A stretch of 64,000 nt of DNA from Nocardia arizonensis (GCF_001310275.1 NZ_LGYZ01000081.1:124001-188000); one strand, 5' to 3'; counted from the stretch's first letter, positions 8,920-18,536 are shown. Made by a program: numbers and translations. The notes: generated from the letters alone by a model not told the origin.

Positions 8920-9807
8920 TCAGCCCAGACCGAGCTGCTGCATCGCCGAACCGTCCGCACCGCGGCGCGGCTCCTGCGGCATCGGCGGCGGTATCACGCC
9001 CGCGGGTGCCTGCTGCGCGGCGGCCTGGGCGGCCAACTGTTGCTGCTGGGCCGCCACCTGGGCCTGATGGGCGGCGGCCAACTGTTCGGCCAGCTGCGGG
9101 GGCAGCACCACCGGCAGCGGATCACGCACGGGCAGCGGATCGGTACCGCGGCGGATGACGGTCTCGCGCATGATCGCGCGCGCCGCCTTCACCAGCGGAG
9201 TGCCCTCGTCGGCCGCGCCGGAGGGACCGGCCGCGACCAGCCGCACCATCCAGCGGTACCCGTCCACACCGATGAACCGCAGGTCGGCGCCGTCGGTGAC
9301 GGCCAGCAGTTCCCGGCCCCACGGCCCGGACTCGACCGCGACCCGCGCGCCGTCCTTGCGCAGCGATTCGGCCAGGTCGGCGGCGACCGTGCGCCACTGG
9401 CCGGGCGACTTCGGCGCCGCGTAGGCGGCGACGGTGAGCCTGCCGTGATCGGTGGCCAGATGTACCGCCTGCGGCGTGCCGTCGGGGGTCATCTCCACCT
9501 GGAGCTGACCCCCGGGCGGCACCGGCAGGATCACCGACCCGAGATCGAGACGCTGATCGGCGACGTCGTCGAGCAGTTCGGCCACATCGTCGAAGTCGTA
9601 GGGGCCCGCCTTGCGCGCGTCCTCCGCGTCGATGACCGGGATGTCGGCGGTGTCGACATCATCGTCGTCGAAGGCGATCTCGTCGTAGTCGGCCTCGTAG
9701 TCGACGTCGTAGTAGTCGGCCTGTTCGAAGTCGGCCCCGTCGTAATCGGCGCCGTCGTAATCGGCCCCGTCGTAGTCGCGTTCCGCGCGCTTCTTCCTAC
9801 CGAACAT
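8920..9807 (-). CDS. DUF3710 protein with acidic Tyr/Asp repeat N-terminus
   Basis: 295 residues, the counterpart of Rv2696c. After [11 protein letters not shown] come near-perfect copies of the pentapeptide YDGAD and further YD-rich residues to about residue 50; the DNA shows this as a 15-base repeat around 9739-9780. The central DUF3710 domain (about 75-230) contains [20 protein letters not shown] and [17 protein letters not shown]. The C-terminus is rich in Ala, Gln and Pro and ends AMQQLGLG. Function is unknown. Its start overlaps the 3' end of dut by 11 bases, so it is translated from the dut mRNA. Confidence 0.9.
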   Translation of the reverse strand: MFGRKKRAERDYDGADYDGADYDGADFEQADYYDVDYEADYDEIAFDDDDVDTADIPVIDAEDARKAGPYDFDDVAELLDDVADQRLDLGSVILPVPPGGQLQVEMTPDGTPQAVHLATDHGRLTVAAYAAPKSPGQWRTVAADLAESLRKDGARVAVESGPWGRELLAVTDGADLRFIGVDGYRWMVRLVAAGPSGAADEGTPLVKAARAIMRETVIRRGTDPLPVRDPLPVVLPPQLAEQLAAAHQAQVAAQQQQLAAQAAAQQAPAGVIPPPMPQEPRRGADGSAMQQLGLG

Positions 9808-10321
9808 CGCCGTCCTCCGCCTTCCCCGCCCCGTCGGCCAGGCTCGCGTGTCCTCCGCTGGAGCCGTATCCGCCCGCACCGCGCGAGGTCTCGTCGAGAC
9901 TGTCGACCTCGAGGAAATCCACCAGCTCCACCCGCTGCACGAGCAGTTGCGCGATCCGATCGCCGCGCCGCAGTTCGATGGGCGTGCGCGGATCATGATT
10001 GATCAGGCACACCTTGATCTCGCCGCGGTAGCCCGCGTCGACGGTGCCGGGGGTGTTCACCACCGAAAGGCCGGTCTTGGCGGCGAGCCCGGACCTGGGG
10101 TGGACGAGGCCGACGGTGCCGATCGGGAGCGCCACCGCGATGCCGGTGCCGACCAGCACCCGCTCCCCCGGCTCGATGATGACGTCTTCGGTGGTGCACA
10201 GATCGACACCCGCGTCGCCCTCGTGGGCGCGCGTCGGCACGGGGATACCGGGATCAAGGCGCAGCAACGCGACGGCACCGATCGCGGATCGGCCCGAGGT
10301 GCCGATAGTTGGCTCGTTCAC
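9797..10321 (-). CDS. dut: Deoxyuridine 5'-triphosphate nucleotidohydrolase (dUTPase)
   Basis: 174 residues. The five trimeric-dUTPase motifs are visible in order: [23 protein letters not shown] (catalytic-site Ser-Gly), [16 protein letters not shown] (catalytic Asp in DAGYRGE), [10 protein letters not shown] and the C-terminal [10 protein letters not shown] arm that closes over the substrate. It hydrolyses dUTP to dUMP and pyrophosphate, keeping uracil out of DNA and feeding dTMP synthesis. GTG at 10321 follows GGAGGA. The tail after motif V (about 13 residues) is longer than in many bacterial enzymes. It is the first gene of a dut-DUF3710 operon. Confidence 0.96.
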   Translation of the reverse strand: MNEPTIGTSGRSAIGAVALLRLDPGIPVPTRAHEGDAGVDLCTTEDVIIEPGERVLVGTGIAVALPIGTVGLVHPRSGLAAKTGLSVVNTPGTVDAGYRGEIKVCLINHDPRTPIELRRGDRIAQLLVQRVELVDFLEVDSLDETSRGAGGYGSSGGHASLADGAGKAEDGDVR

Positions 10322-10426
10322 GGCCGCGTCTCCTCCGCGCGCCGTGCCGCGAGCCGGGCTGATGTGTCTACGGTTCGCTCCCTCACGGTTGACGAGCCTA
10401 CGCGCACGATGCGAACGCCCGTGACT

Positions 10427-10432
10427 TAGTGT
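10427..10432 (+). promoter_or_regulatory. -10 box of a probable leaderless promoter
   Basis: TAGTGT ends 6 bases before the GTG start of the DUF3093 gene at 10439, so transcription would begin at or next to the start codon. No Shine-Dalgarno is visible. No clear -35 box is visible either, as is common for such promoters in mycobacterial relatives. Confidence 0.4.
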
Positions 10433-10438
10433 TGAGTC

Positions 10439-10951
10439 GTGTCGGACCAGCCCAACCCCTCGGCCACGGACAACGAACAGCACACCCCGCACGCCTACCG
10501 GGAGCGGCTGTGGGTGCCGCTGTGGTGGTGGCCGGTCGCGTTCGCCGTGGCCGGGCTGCTCGCGGCCGAAATCCACATGGGCGCGCCGGGAATCCGCGCC
10601 TGGCTGCCGTACGCGCTGTTGTTCCCGGTGCCGGTCTGGGTGCTGGTCTGGCTGAGCAGGCACCGGCTGGAAGTGCGCGCCGACGCCGCGGGCACCCCCG
10701 AATTGCACGTCGACCGCGCCCACCTGCCGGTGAGCTTCGTGGCGCGTGCGGCGGTCGTCGCACCGACCGCCAAGAGTGCGGCGCTCGGTCGCCAACTCGA
10801 CCCCGCCGCCTATGTGCAGCACCGGCCCTGGGTGGGTCCGATGGTGCTGCTTGTGCTGGACGACCCGGAGGATCCGACCCCGTACTGGCTGGTCAGTACG
10901 CGTCGTCCGTATGAGGTTCTTGCCGCGCTCGGACTGCCGAGCGCGGGCTGA
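10439..10951 (+). CDS. DUF3093 membrane protein
   Basis: 170 residues, the counterpart of Rv2698. Two hydrophobic segments ([20 protein letters not shown] and [18 protein letters not shown]) follow a short polar start, and a cytoplasmic domain ends with [19 protein letters not shown], a conserved DUF3093 feature. Function is unknown. The GTG start at 10439 lies 6 bases after a -10-like TAGTGT. The gene is divergent from dut. Confidence 0.88.
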   Translation: MSDQPNPSATDNEQHTPHAYRERLWVPLWWWPVAFAVAGLLAAEIHMGAPGIRAWLPYALLFPVPVWVLVWLSRHRLEVRADAAGTPELHVDRAHLPVSFVARAAVVAPTAKSAALGRQLDPAAYVQHRPWVGPMVLLVLDDPEDPTPYWLVSTRRPYEVLAALGLPSAG

Positions 10952-10995
10952 GGTCCGGCCGAATCGAAGAAGACCACGGTCCGGCCGCCGCGGTA

Positions 10996-11298
10996 TCAGG
11001 CGGCGCAGTCCATGCAGATCAGCTGTCCGCCCGCCTCGCTGGCGAGCCTGCTCCGGTGATGGACCAGGAAACAGCTGGAACAGGTGAACTCGTCGGCCTG
11101 CTTCGGGATGACCCGAACGGTCAGCACTTCCTCGGACAGATCCGCGCCGGGAAGTTCGAACGACTCCGCGGTATCGGATTCGTCGATATCCACGACGGCG
11201 GACTGTGCCTCGTTGCGACGAGCCTTCAGCTCCTCCAGCGAATCCTCCGACACATCGTCGGATTCGGTGCGCCTCGGTGCGTCATAGTCGGTTGCCAT
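10996..11298 (-). CDS. DUF4193 small zinc-ribbon-like protein
   Basis: 100 residues, the counterpart of Rv2699c. The N-terminal half is acidic ([17 protein letters not shown]). The C-terminus holds two Cys pairs, CSSC and CMDC, spaced about 20 residues apart as in a zinc ribbon. The protein is small, acidic and highly conserved in Actinobacteria; its function is unknown, though a metal-binding interaction role is plausible. ATG at 11298 is preceded by GAGGGGA. It is convergent with the DUF3093 gene. Confidence 0.9.
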   Translation of the reverse strand: MATDYDAPRRTESDDVSEDSLEELKARRNEAQSAVVDIDESDTAESFELPGADLSEEVLTVRVIPKQADEFTCSSCFLVHHRSRLASEAGGQLICMDCAA

Positions 11299-11674
11299 GT
11301 CGTCTTCCCCTCGTCCTTACTCCGTATATCCCGGACCGGCTCGCGTCACGCGGATTCCTCACGGAATCGTGGTGCCCCGGACCGCCCCGCCGGTGGCGCA
11401 CATCACACGTGCACCGGTCACCTATCGGGTCGGATCGCATCGATCCACTCTTGATAGCGCTCGGTAAACGCAGGACATGCCCTTGTTGTTCCCGCGACCG
11501 ACCACGGATTTCGCCGCTGGTGATTCGATCTGGGCCGCCAGACAATAGCGGACCGGGCGGCAAAAGTCGCAATCAAAACACACCCGAGTCGAAACCGACG
11601 GATAATCGACACCGGCCCTCGAACTCGCCGAGACCTTCCGCACCGGCGGGCGTGGGCTTTCGTAGAGTGTGCTG
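11299..11674. other. Intergenic region between the DUF4193 gene and cei
   Basis: About 375 bases with no supported gene. It holds the Shine-Dalgarno and promoter of the DUF4193 gene (minus strand) and the -10 box of cei (plus strand). Minus-strand open frames here have Cys-rich or Arg-rich translations with no family signature. The sequence is more AT-rich than its surroundings. Confidence 0.5.
11663..11668 (+). promoter_or_regulatory. -10 box of a probable leaderless promoter for cei
   Basis: TAGAGT ends 6 bases before the GTG at 11675, which favours 11675 over the upstream GTG at 11669 as the start of cei. Confidence 0.4.
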
Positions 11675-12349
11675 GTGGTTTCACTGATCACCGAAGGCAG
11701 CGCGACGGATCCCCAGGGGCGACCCTACCTCCGCAGGCGCCCACGCCCCTGGCTCATCATGCTCGGCATCATGCTGCTGATCTGCGCTGTCGTGTGGATA
11801 AAGGCACTGACGACACAGGACGCCGACACCACGGCGATGGCCTGTAACTCACCGAGTCCGGCCACCGACGCGGGCGCCGCGCCGCCCGCGAAACTCGGCG
11901 AGCGCGTCGGTGCGTCGCGCTTGCAGGATGTGGAACCAGCCGCGCTGGCGAACAGCAAGGTCAGGGTGCTCAACGCGAACAACCAGCGGGGGCAGGCGGC
12001 GCACATCGCCTCCCAACTCGGCGACCTCGGCTTCGCGAGCGCGCCCGGCACGCAGTATGGCAACGATTCGATATACGTCAACGGCGACCTGGAATGCGCG
12101 GGTCAGATCCGCTTCGGCGTGAACGGCCGACCGGCCGCGGCCTCGGTGCAGTTGGTGGCCCCGTGCGCCGAACTCATCGAGGATCAGCGCGCCGACGATA
12201 CGGTCGATCTGGTCCTCGGATCGCTTTTCCGGGAGATCCGCCCGAACAACGACGCCGAGGAGGTGCTGCGGTCGCTGAAGAATCCCGCGCCCGGCGGCGG
12301 CTCCATCGATATCTCCCTGCTCGACGCCGCCCGCACCGCGCGCTGCTGA
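11675..12349 (+). CDS. cei: Cell envelope integrity protein Cei (LytR C-terminal domain)
   Basis: About 224 residues, the counterpart of Rv2700 (Cei), which is needed for envelope integrity and virulence in M. tuberculosis. After a short basic N-terminus there is one membrane anchor (WLIMLGIMLLICAVVWIKAL), then an extracytoplasmic region with a LytR_C-type fold: KVRVLNANNQRGQAAHIASQL and later VDLVLGSLFREI. The protein has several Cys outside the membrane (AMACNS, LECAG, APCAEL, TARC end) that could form disulfides. The start at 11675 is preferred because of the -10 box just upstream. The gene is convergent with suhB. Confidence 0.88.
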   Translation: MVSLITEGSATDPQGRPYLRRRPRPWLIMLGIMLLICAVVWIKALTTQDADTTAMACNSPSPATDAGAAPPAKLGERVGASRLQDVEPAALANSKVRVLNANNQRGQAAHIASQLGDLGFASAPGTQYGNDSIYVNGDLECAGQIRFGVNGRPAAASVQLVAPCAELIEDQRADDTVDLVLGSLFREIRPNNDAEEVLRSLKNPAPGGGSIDISLLDAARTARC

Positions 12350-12400
12350 GCGCTTCTGCCGCGCGCCGGGACCGGTCCGGTCCCGGCGCTCCCACCACGA

Positions 12401-13315
12401 TCAGCGGTCGGGAATGGGTTCGCCCGCGCCGACCCGATCAAGCAATGCGCGCAGCTGCGCCGCTATTCCGGGGGCGGCGGCCATGACCAGGTCGCCGTCG
12501 GTGCCGGGCGCGGATGCCGGCGGCAGGGTCAGTACGGCGCCCGCCTCGGCGGCGATGAGTGCGCCCGCGCCCCAGTCCCAGGCATTGAGTCCGTGCTCGA
12601 AATAGGCGTCGACCCGGCCTGCGGCGACGTGACACAGATCCAGCGCGGCCGCGCCGAAACGGCGAATGTCGCGGATTTCCGGCAGGATCTCGGCCATCAG
12701 GCGGGCTTGCCGGGTCCGGCGCGTGGCGCCATAGGCGAATCCGGTGGCTACCAGTGCCAGCGACACCGAGTCGATCGGGGTGCAGCGCAGATGCTCGACC
12801 ACGCCGTCGGCGTCGACGCTGATCGCGCCGAGTCCGAGTCCGGCCGAGTAGGTCACCGCGCGCGCCACGTCGACCACCGCGCCCGCGACCGAACGGCCGC
12901 CGCGCATGGCCGCGACCGAGACCGCGTAGCCGGGGACGCCGTAGAGAAAGTTGACGGTGCCGTCGATGGGATCGATGACCCAGTGCACCGCCTCGTCGGT
13001 CTCGTCGGCGCCGACACGCGCGCCGCCGCCCTCCTCGCCCAATATCGGATCGCCCGGGCGCGCCTTGGCCAGCCGGGCTCTGATCAATTCCTCGGCCTCG
13101 GTGTCGACGACGGTGACGGGATCGGTCGGATGGGCCTTGGTCCGCACGGCGTCCTCGGCCGCGGCCCCGGCGGGCCCGAACACCTCCGGGCGGCGGGCGC
13201 GCACGTGGGCGGCGGCGGATTCGGCGAGGTCGACCGCGATGCGACGCAGTTCGGCAACCTCTTCCGGCGGCAGATCGGTGGATGCGGCGGCGACTGAGGT
13301 GGTGGATTCCGGCAC
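12401..13315 (-). CDS. suhB: Inositol-1-monophosphatase family protein SuhB
   Basis: 304 residues, the counterpart of Rv2701c. The Mg2+/Li+-sensitive phosphatase motifs are present: GEEGG (metal-binding Glu), WVIDPIDGTVNF (DPIDGT metal and phosphate site) and AWDWGAGALIAAEAGA (third metal Asp). It dephosphorylates inositol monophosphate, the precursor of phosphatidylinositol, mannosides and mycothiol. The N-terminus is about 40 residues longer than in the E. coli enzyme. The GTG at 13315 is the start. It is divergent from ppgK with a 210-base gap. Confidence 0.93.
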   Translation of the reverse strand: MPESTTSVAAASTDLPPEEVAELRRIAVDLAESAAAHVRARRPEVFGPAGAAAEDAVRTKAHPTDPVTVVDTEAEELIRARLAKARPGDPILGEEGGGARVGADETDEAVHWVIDPIDGTVNFLYGVPGYAVSVAAMRGGRSVAGAVVDVARAVTYSAGLGLGAISVDADGVVEHLRCTPIDSVSLALVATGFAYGATRRTRQARLMAEILPEIRDIRRFGAAALDLCHVAAGRVDAYFEHGLNAWDWGAGALIAAEAGAVLTLPPASAPGTDGDLVMAAAPGIAAQLRALLDRVGAGEPIPDR

Positions 13316-13526
13316 GCCCCCATCGCATCACACATCCTCCGGCGTGCGCGATATCGATCTCCCATTACTCTTGTCGTGCACGACACAGCGCCGTCGTCGG
13401 GCATCCGCCACATCCGCTTCGCGGGCGTGTGGGAGCCGCTGCGACGGCGCTGTCATTCACACCGGCCAGCAGGGCGTTCGGACCGACGACAGGTCCGCGA
13501 CACGCACACGGAACGAGGGGTTTGCC

Positions 13527-14285
13527 ATGTCCGCTCGGGGGCACGCATTCGGTATCGATATCGGCGGCAGCGGCGTCAAGGGCGCCGCGGTGGACCTGGC
13601 CACCGGCGAACTGATCCACGAGCGGATCAAGATCCCGACCCCGCACCCCGCGACACCGCAGGCCGTGGCCGCGGCGGTGGCCGAACTCGTGGCCGCGGCG
13701 CGGTGGGACGGACCGGTCGGGGTCACCCTGCCCGCGGTGGTGCTCGACGGCGTGGCGCGCACCGCGGCCAATATCGACAAGGCGTGGATCGGCACCAACG
13801 CAAGGACACTGTTCTCGACGGCCCTCGGCGGTCGCGAGGTCACGGTGCTCAACGACGCCGACGCGGCCGGACTCGCCGAGGACCGCTTCGGCGCGGCAAA
13901 GGATTTCGACGGGTTGGTGCTGCTGCTGACCTTCGGCACCGGCATCGGCTCGGCGCTGCTGTACGACGGCACGCTGGTGCCGAACACCGAACTCGGCCAT
14001 CTCGAGATCGGCGGGCGCGAGATCGAGCATCGCGCCGCGGCCTCGATCAAGGATCGCGACGGGCTCAGTTATCCACAGTGGGCGGCCGAGGTCAGCACCG
14101 TACTGATTGGTCTGGAGGATCTGTTCTGGCCCAAGGTCATCGTCGCCGGCGGCGGTATCAGCCGTGATTCGGATCAGTGGATTCCCTTGCTCACCAACCG
14201 AACTCCGGTGCTGCCCGCCCATCTGCGCAATACCGCGGGCATCGTCGGCGCGGCCATGGCGATCGACGGCTGCCTGTTCCCGTGA
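13527..14285 (+). CDS. ppgK: Polyphosphate glucokinase
   Basis: 252 residues, a ROK-family sugar kinase and counterpart of Rv2702. It opens with the phosphate-binding loop GIDIGGSGVKGAAVDL, has NDADAAGLAEDRFGA with the catalytic-base Asp, LTFGTGIGSALL, then NTELGHLEIGGREIEHRAA; this last region is typical of the actinobacterial polyP/ATP glucokinases. The enzyme makes glucose-6-phosphate using polyphosphate or ATP. GAGGGG lies 6 bases before the ATG. A GC-rich hairpin directly follows the stop. Confidence 0.94.
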   Translation: MSARGHAFGIDIGGSGVKGAAVDLATGELIHERIKIPTPHPATPQAVAAAVAELVAAARWDGPVGVTLPAVVLDGVARTAANIDKAWIGTNARTLFSTALGGREVTVLNDADAAGLAEDRFGAAKDFDGLVLLLTFGTGIGSALLYDGTLVPNTELGHLEIGGREIEHRAAASIKDRDGLSYPQWAAEVSTVLIGLEDLFWPKVIVAGGGISRDSDQWIPLLTNRTPVLPAHLRNTAGIVGAAMAIDGCLFP

Positions 14286-14314
14286 CCCGCGTGCGGGCCC
14301 GCGCCGCCGCGGGT
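14285..14314 (+). terminator. Hairpin after ppgK
   Basis: ACCCGCG at 14285-14291 pairs with CGCGGGT at 14308-14314, and the 16-base loop contains its own GC palindrome. There is no T tract, so termination strength is uncertain. Confidence 0.35.
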
Positions 14315-14410
14315 TCGACACACCCGGCCCGCGCGGCCGCCGACATCGGCGCCGCGCAGGTGGGGCGGCACCGCGATACTCGAGCTGGCCATGGGTACCC
14401 TGGTTGGATC

Positions 14411-14542
14411 GTTACAATGGAACATGCCCGGCGGTGAGCCGGAGAAACCCGACCGGCCCTCCGCCGGTGCAACCCGACAGACCGCTCCGCCGGATCACCA
14501 CTCTGGCGTGACGCCGCACGAGACCGTCACGAAAGGGCGTAC
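14411..14542 (+). promoter_or_regulatory. sigA promoter and structured 5' leader
   Basis: TACAAT at 14413-14418 is a good -10 box. Downstream are two hairpins with the same stem, CCGGC/GCCGG: 14428-14442 (loop GGTGA) and 14453-14467 (loop CCTCC). The second loop is an anti-Shine-Dalgarno-like sequence. About 120 bases separate the -10 box and the sigA start, so a regulated leader is possible. The -35 box is not clear. Confidence 0.4.
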
Positions 14543-15907
14543 GTGGTAGCCACGACCCGTCAGACCGCCGAATCGGCCGACGCCGACTCCGCAGATGTAA
14601 CCGAAGCACGGCCGGTCCGCAAGGCTGCCGCGAAGAAGGCCCCGGCGAAGAAGGCCGCCGCCAAGAAGGCGCCCGCGAAGAAGGCCGCCGCCAAGAAGGC
14701 CCCGGCGAAGAAGGCCGCCGCCAAGAAGGCGCCTGCCGACGGCGAGCCCGGCACGGACGAGACGCTCGAAGACGAGTCGCTCGAAGATCTCGAGGAGCTG
14801 GAGGATCTCGAGGTCTCCGAGGACGACCTCGCCGACGAGGCCGAGGACCTGGTCGAGGAACCGGCCGAAGAAGCCACCGAGGAAGCCGACGAGCCCACCG
14901 CGGCCGACAAGGCCAGCGGCGATTTCGTCTGGGACGAGGAGGAATCCGAGGCGCTGCGTCAGGCGCGCAAGGATGCCGAGCTCACCGCCTCCGCCGACTC
15001 GGTGCGCGCCTACCTCAAGCAGATCGGCAAGGTCGCCCTGCTCAACGCCGAGGAGGAGGTCGAACTCGCCAAGCGGATCGAGGCCGGCCTCTACGCGGCG
15101 GAGAAGGTCCGCGAATGGGCCGAGGCGGGTGAGAAGCTGCCGGTGGCGACCCGTCGTGACTTCAACTGGATCGTGCGCGACGGCAACCGCGCCAAGAATC
15201 ACCTGCTCGAGGCCAACCTACGTCTGGTGGTGTCGCTGGCCAAGCGCTATACCGGTCGCGGTATGGCGTTCCTGGATCTGATCCAGGAGGGCAACCTTGG
15301 TCTGATCCGCGCGGTCGAGAAGTTCGACTACACCAAGGGCTACAAGTTCTCCACGTACGCCACCTGGTGGATCCGTCAGGCCATCACCCGCGCCATGGCC
15401 GATCAGGCCCGCACCATTCGTATCCCGGTGCACATGGTCGAGGTCATCAACAAGCTCGGCCGCATCCAGCGCGAGCTGCTCCAGGATCTGGGCCGCGAGC
15501 CCACCCCGGAGGAACTGGCCAAGGAAATGGATATCACGCCGGAGAAGGTGCTGGAGATCCAGCAGTACGCGCGTGAGCCGATTTCGCTGGACCAGACCAT
15601 CGGCGACGAGGGTGACAGCCAGCTCGGCGACTTCATCGAGGACTCCGAGGCGGTCGTCGCGGTCGACGCGGTGAGCTTCACCCTGCTCCAGGATCAACTC
15701 CAGTCGGTGCTCGAGACATTGTCGGAACGTGAAGCCGGTGTCGTGCGCCTGCGCTTCGGTCTCACCGACGGTCAGCCGCGCACCCTGGACGAGATCGGAC
15801 AGGTCTACGGCGTGACCCGCGAACGCATTCGCCAGATCGAGTCCAAGACCATGAGCAAGCTGCGTCACCCCAGCCGCTCGCAGGTCCTGCGCGACTATCT
15901 GGACTGA
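14543..15907 (+). CDS. sigA: Primary RNA polymerase sigma factor SigA
   Basis: 454 residues, the housekeeping sigma factor (Rv2703 counterpart). The N-terminal 130 residues are not conserved: a Lys/Ala/Pro repeat (about residues 29-65) followed by an acidic stretch. Region 1.2 starts at [13 protein letters not shown]; regions 2.1-2.4 include [35 protein letters not shown] and [12 protein letters not shown]; region 3 follows; region 4.2 is [20 protein letters not shown], ending LRDYLD. The GTG start at 14543 follows GAAAGGG. It is a monocistronic gene with a perfect 19-base-pair terminator stem behind it. Confidence 0.98.
   Translation: MVATTRQTAESADADSADVTEARPVRKAAAKKAPAKKAAAKKAPAKKAAAKKAPAKKAAAKKAPADGEPGTDETLEDESLEDLEELEDLEVSEDDLADEAEDLVEEPAEEATEEADEPTAADKASGDFVWDEEESEALRQARKDAELTASADSVRAYLKQIGKVALLNAEEEVELAKRIEAGLYAAEKVREWAEAGEKLPVATRRDFNWIVRDGNRAKNHLLEANLRLVVSLAKRYTGRGMAFLDLIQEGNLGLIRAVEKFDYTKGYKFSTYATWWIRQAITRAMADQARTIRIPVHMVEVINKLGRIQRELLQDLGREPTPEELAKEMDITPEKVLEIQQYAREPISLDQTIGDEGDSQLGDFIEDSEAVVAVDAVSFTLLQDQLQSVLETLSEREAGVVRLRFGLTDGQPRTLDEIGQVYGVTRERIRQIESKTMSKLRHPSRSQVLRDYLD
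14641..14730 (+). repeat. Three 30-base tandem repeats inside sigA
   Basis: Units at 14641-14670, 14671-14700 and 14701-14730 differ by a few bases. They encode a ten-residue period of the form [10 protein letters not shown], a histone-H1-like lysine/alanine tail on the N-terminus of SigA. Confidence 0.85.
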
Positions 15908-15923
15908 ATTCGGATCGACCACC

Positions 15924-15964
15924 CGAATCGGGCCGCGGAACCGGTGGTTCCGCGGCCCGATTCG
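15924..15964 (+). terminator. Strong sigA terminator hairpin
   Basis: A perfect 19-base-pair stem (15924-15942 with 15946-15964) closes on a three-base loop. It starts 17 bases after the sigA stop and has no T tract, as is usual in high-GC actinobacteria. Confidence 0.9.
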
Positions 15965-16181
15965 CGTTCGTTCGTCCCCGAAATGGCTCGACGGCCGGCG
16001 ATTTCGCGACATGCCAAGCGGTTCGTCTTCTCGAGCCGCCGAGCCTCCAAACCGAACTGTGACCTACACCACGTAATATCGTTATACCTTTTGCGGCTCG
16101 TTTGCCGCACTCCACCGTATCGTCTGTGCGGCCACATCTTTCAGGTTCAGCCGGGCGGTCTCGGCCGGTGACGGGGTACGG

Positions 16182-17099
16182 ATGCTAGAGATTCACCACT
16201 TCAGTTACGGGTGGCTCACGCCCGCATTGGCCTACATCATGTCGTTCGTCGGCTCGTTGCTCGGGCTCCAGTGCGCCGCGCGCGCCCGATCCGGCGGCAA
16301 CCGACTGCTGTGGCCGGCGCTGGCCGCGCTGGCCATCGGCGGCACCGGTATCTGGGTCATGCATTTCATTGCGATGCTGGGTTTTTCGATCGATACTGCG
16401 CAGATCCGCTATGACGTGCCGGTCACACTACTCAGCGCCGTCGCCGCGGTCGTCGTGGTCGGCATCGGTCTCGCCGCGGTTCTCGCACCGCGCCCGCATC
16501 CGCTGTCGCTGGTCGCGGGCGGCACGATCACCGGACTGGGCGTCGCCGGTATGCACTACGTCGGCATGTACGCGATGAAATCCGATGCCGCCATCGGCTA
16601 CGACATGCGCTTCGTGGCGCTCTCGCTGGTCGTCGCGGTGGTCGCGGCGACCGCGGCGCTGTGGTTCACCGTGCACGTGCGGGGCATGGTCGCCGCGGTG
16701 GGCGCCGCCCTGATCATGGCCGTCGCCGTCTGCGGCATGCACTACACCGGCATGGCGGGCATGCACGCGCACCCCGGCGGTCACGGCGTCCCGCCGGGGA
16801 CCGAGGCCGTACATCTGTTGGCGCCCTTGATCGTCGGATCCAGTCTGGTCACCATGGTGCTGCTCATCGCCGTCAGCCTGACATCGATCGAACACGATAT
16901 GGACCTGCCGCCGGTCCGGCCCGCCACCGTCCGACCGGTCGCCGACGACATCGCCCCGCCGCCGAAAGTTCCACAACCGAAAGCGGTTGCCCCGCAACCG
17001 GATAGCCGCGAGCGGCCAGGCAGAGGTCCGGTCGATGCCGCGGAGGGTCCGCCGACCGCCTACTGGCCCGCCACCCGTCAAGTGCCGCGGCGGCGCTGA
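16182..17099 (+). CDS. MHYT-domain integral membrane sensor
   Basis: 305 residues. Three MHYT-type repeats are visible: WVMHFIAMLGF (about 64), AGMHYVGMYAM (about 124) and CGMHYTGMAGM (about 186), within seven predicted membrane segments. MHYT domains are proposed to bind copper through Met and His and sense a gas or redox signal. Here no GGDEF, EAL or kinase domain follows; the last 75 residues are a Pro-rich cytoplasmic tail, so the sensor stands alone. The ATG at 16182 is preceded by GGGG. The 217 bases upstream follow the sigA terminator, so the gene has its own promoter. Confidence 0.85.
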   Translation: MLEIHHFSYGWLTPALAYIMSFVGSLLGLQCAARARSGGNRLLWPALAALAIGGTGIWVMHFIAMLGFSIDTAQIRYDVPVTLLSAVAAVVVVGIGLAAVLAPRPHPLSLVAGGTITGLGVAGMHYVGMYAMKSDAAIGYDMRFVALSLVVAVVAATAALWFTVHVRGMVAAVGAALIMAVAVCGMHYTGMAGMHAHPGGHGVPPGTEAVHLLAPLIVGSSLVTMVLLIAVSLTSIEHDMDLPPVRPATVRPVADDIAPPPKVPQPKAVAPQPDSRERPGRGPVDAAEGPPTAYWPATRQVPRRR

Positions 17100-17348
17100 G
17101 CCGGCCGGACCCGCGCGTCGCCCGATTCGGACGTGTGCACGGCGGCCGGTGGACGCCCGGAAAGCGGGTGCGTCGCCGCCTTTCGCTTCCGCGGCCGGGT
17201 GCGCTCGGCGGTGATCCTCACCGATTACGGCCATCTGTCGCCGGACTCATCGGATTGCCGGTCGGCGCGCTCGCCGCCACCTGCCGGCAGCGCCCGGTAT
17301 GGGTGCGGGTCCCGCCGCGTCACCGCCGGGGAGACCGCGCAGCGGTGA

Positions 17349-18533
17349 TCAGGCGCTGATCGCGGGACCTCCGGGGCGCTGCTCGACCAGCGTGACCACG
17401 GGTTCGACGATCCGGGCGAGCATCGGACCCAGCACCGCCATCAACAGCACGTAGGCCGAGGCCAGCGCCGCGAGTTCGCCCGCGACCGCGCCGGTGGTGA
17501 CCGCGAGGCCGGCGATGACGATGGAGAACTCACCGCGCGCCACCAACGCCGCGCCCGTGCGGGCCCGGCCCATACGCCCGATGCGCTGACGGCCCGCGGC
17601 CCACCAGCCGGTGGCGATCTTGGTGACCGAGGTGAGCACCGCGAGCAGTACCGCCCAGCCGAGCACCGGCGGAATGGTCTGCGGATCGGTGGACAGCCCG
17701 AAGGCGACGAAGAAGATGGCGGCGAACAGATCGCGCAGCGGTTCGAGCAGTTTGGCCGCCTCGTGCGCGGTCGAACCCGAGATCGCGATGCCGAGCAGAA
17801 ACGCGCCCACCGCCGCCGAGACATTCAGCGCCGAGGCCGCGCCCGCGACCAGCAGTGCCGCGCCGAGCAGTTTCAGCAGGAAGACCTCGTTGTCGGAACT
17901 GTCGACGATCGCCGAGACGTAGCGCCCGTAGCGCAGCGCGACCAGCAGGACCACGGCGACCGCCGCGCAGGCCAGCACGACACTTTCGAGTCCGGCGAAC
18001 ACGCTGAGCCCGGCCAGGACGGTGGTGAGCACCGGCAGGTAGACCGCCATCGTCAGATCCTCGAAGACGAGGATGGACAGAATCACCGGCGTCTCGCGGT
18101 TGCCGAGTCGGCCGAGGTCGTTGAGTACCTTGGCGACGATGCCGGAGGAGGAGATGTAGGTGATCCCGGCCAGCGCGATCGCCCCTTCGACACCCCAGCC
18201 GAGCACGAGCGCGACCACGGCGCCCGGCGTCGCGTTGGCCACGATGTCGACCATGCCCGCCGCCCAGGATCGCCGCAATCCGGTGACGAGTTCGGCGGCG
18301 GTGTACTCGAGACCGAGCAGCAACAACAACAGCACGACGCCGATCTCGCTGGCGATATGGCCGAATTCGTTGGCCGCGCCGAGTTCGGCGAATCCGCCCC
18401 GGCCGAAGGCGAGACCGCCCAGCAGGTACAGGGGAATGGGTGACATGCCGACACGTCCGGCCAGCCGGCCCAGCATGCCCAACGCGAACAACACCGCCCC
18501 GAGCTCGAATAACGCGAGCGCGGTGGCGGTCAC
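17349..18533 (-). CDS. KhtU/KefB-like K+/H+ antiporter, CPA2 membrane subunit
   Basis: 394 residues of nearly continuous membrane segments. Typical CPA2 features are LLLLLLGLEYTAAEL (TM3), GITYISSSGIVAKVLNDLG and ILVFEDLTMAVYLPVL, which carries the ion-site Asp, and a late GAALVARGEFSIVIAGLA. There is no RCK domain in the protein; it is supplied by the gene upstream on the same strand (KhtT-like), whose stop is 3 bases away. Together they should form a K+ efflux antiporter controlled by nucleotide or pH. Confidence 0.88.
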   Translation of the reverse strand: MTATALALFELGAVLFALGMLGRLAGRVGMSPIPLYLLGGLAFGRGGFAELGAANEFGHIASEIGVVLLLLLLGLEYTAAELVTGLRRSWAAGMVDIVANATPGAVVALVLGWGVEGAIALAGITYISSSGIVAKVLNDLGRLGNRETPVILSILVFEDLTMAVYLPVLTTVLAGLSVFAGLESVVLACAAVAVVLLVALRYGRYVSAIVDSSDNEVFLLKLLGAALLVAGAASALNVSAAVGAFLLGIAISGSTAHEAAKLLEPLRDLFAAIFFVAFGLSTDPQTIPPVLGWAVLLAVLTSVTKIATGWWAAGRQRIGRMGRARTGAALVARGEFSIVIAGLAVTTGAVAGELAALASAYVLLMAVLGPMLARIVEPVVTLVEQRPGGPAISA

Positions 18534-18536
18534 CGG

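Noticed and set aside
11422..11691. Minus-strand Cys-rich frame with a CFDCDFC-like cluster upstream of cei
   Set aside because: The Cys spacing does not match WhiB or another known cluster, no good start signal is present, and it overlaps the cei start; treated as intergenic.
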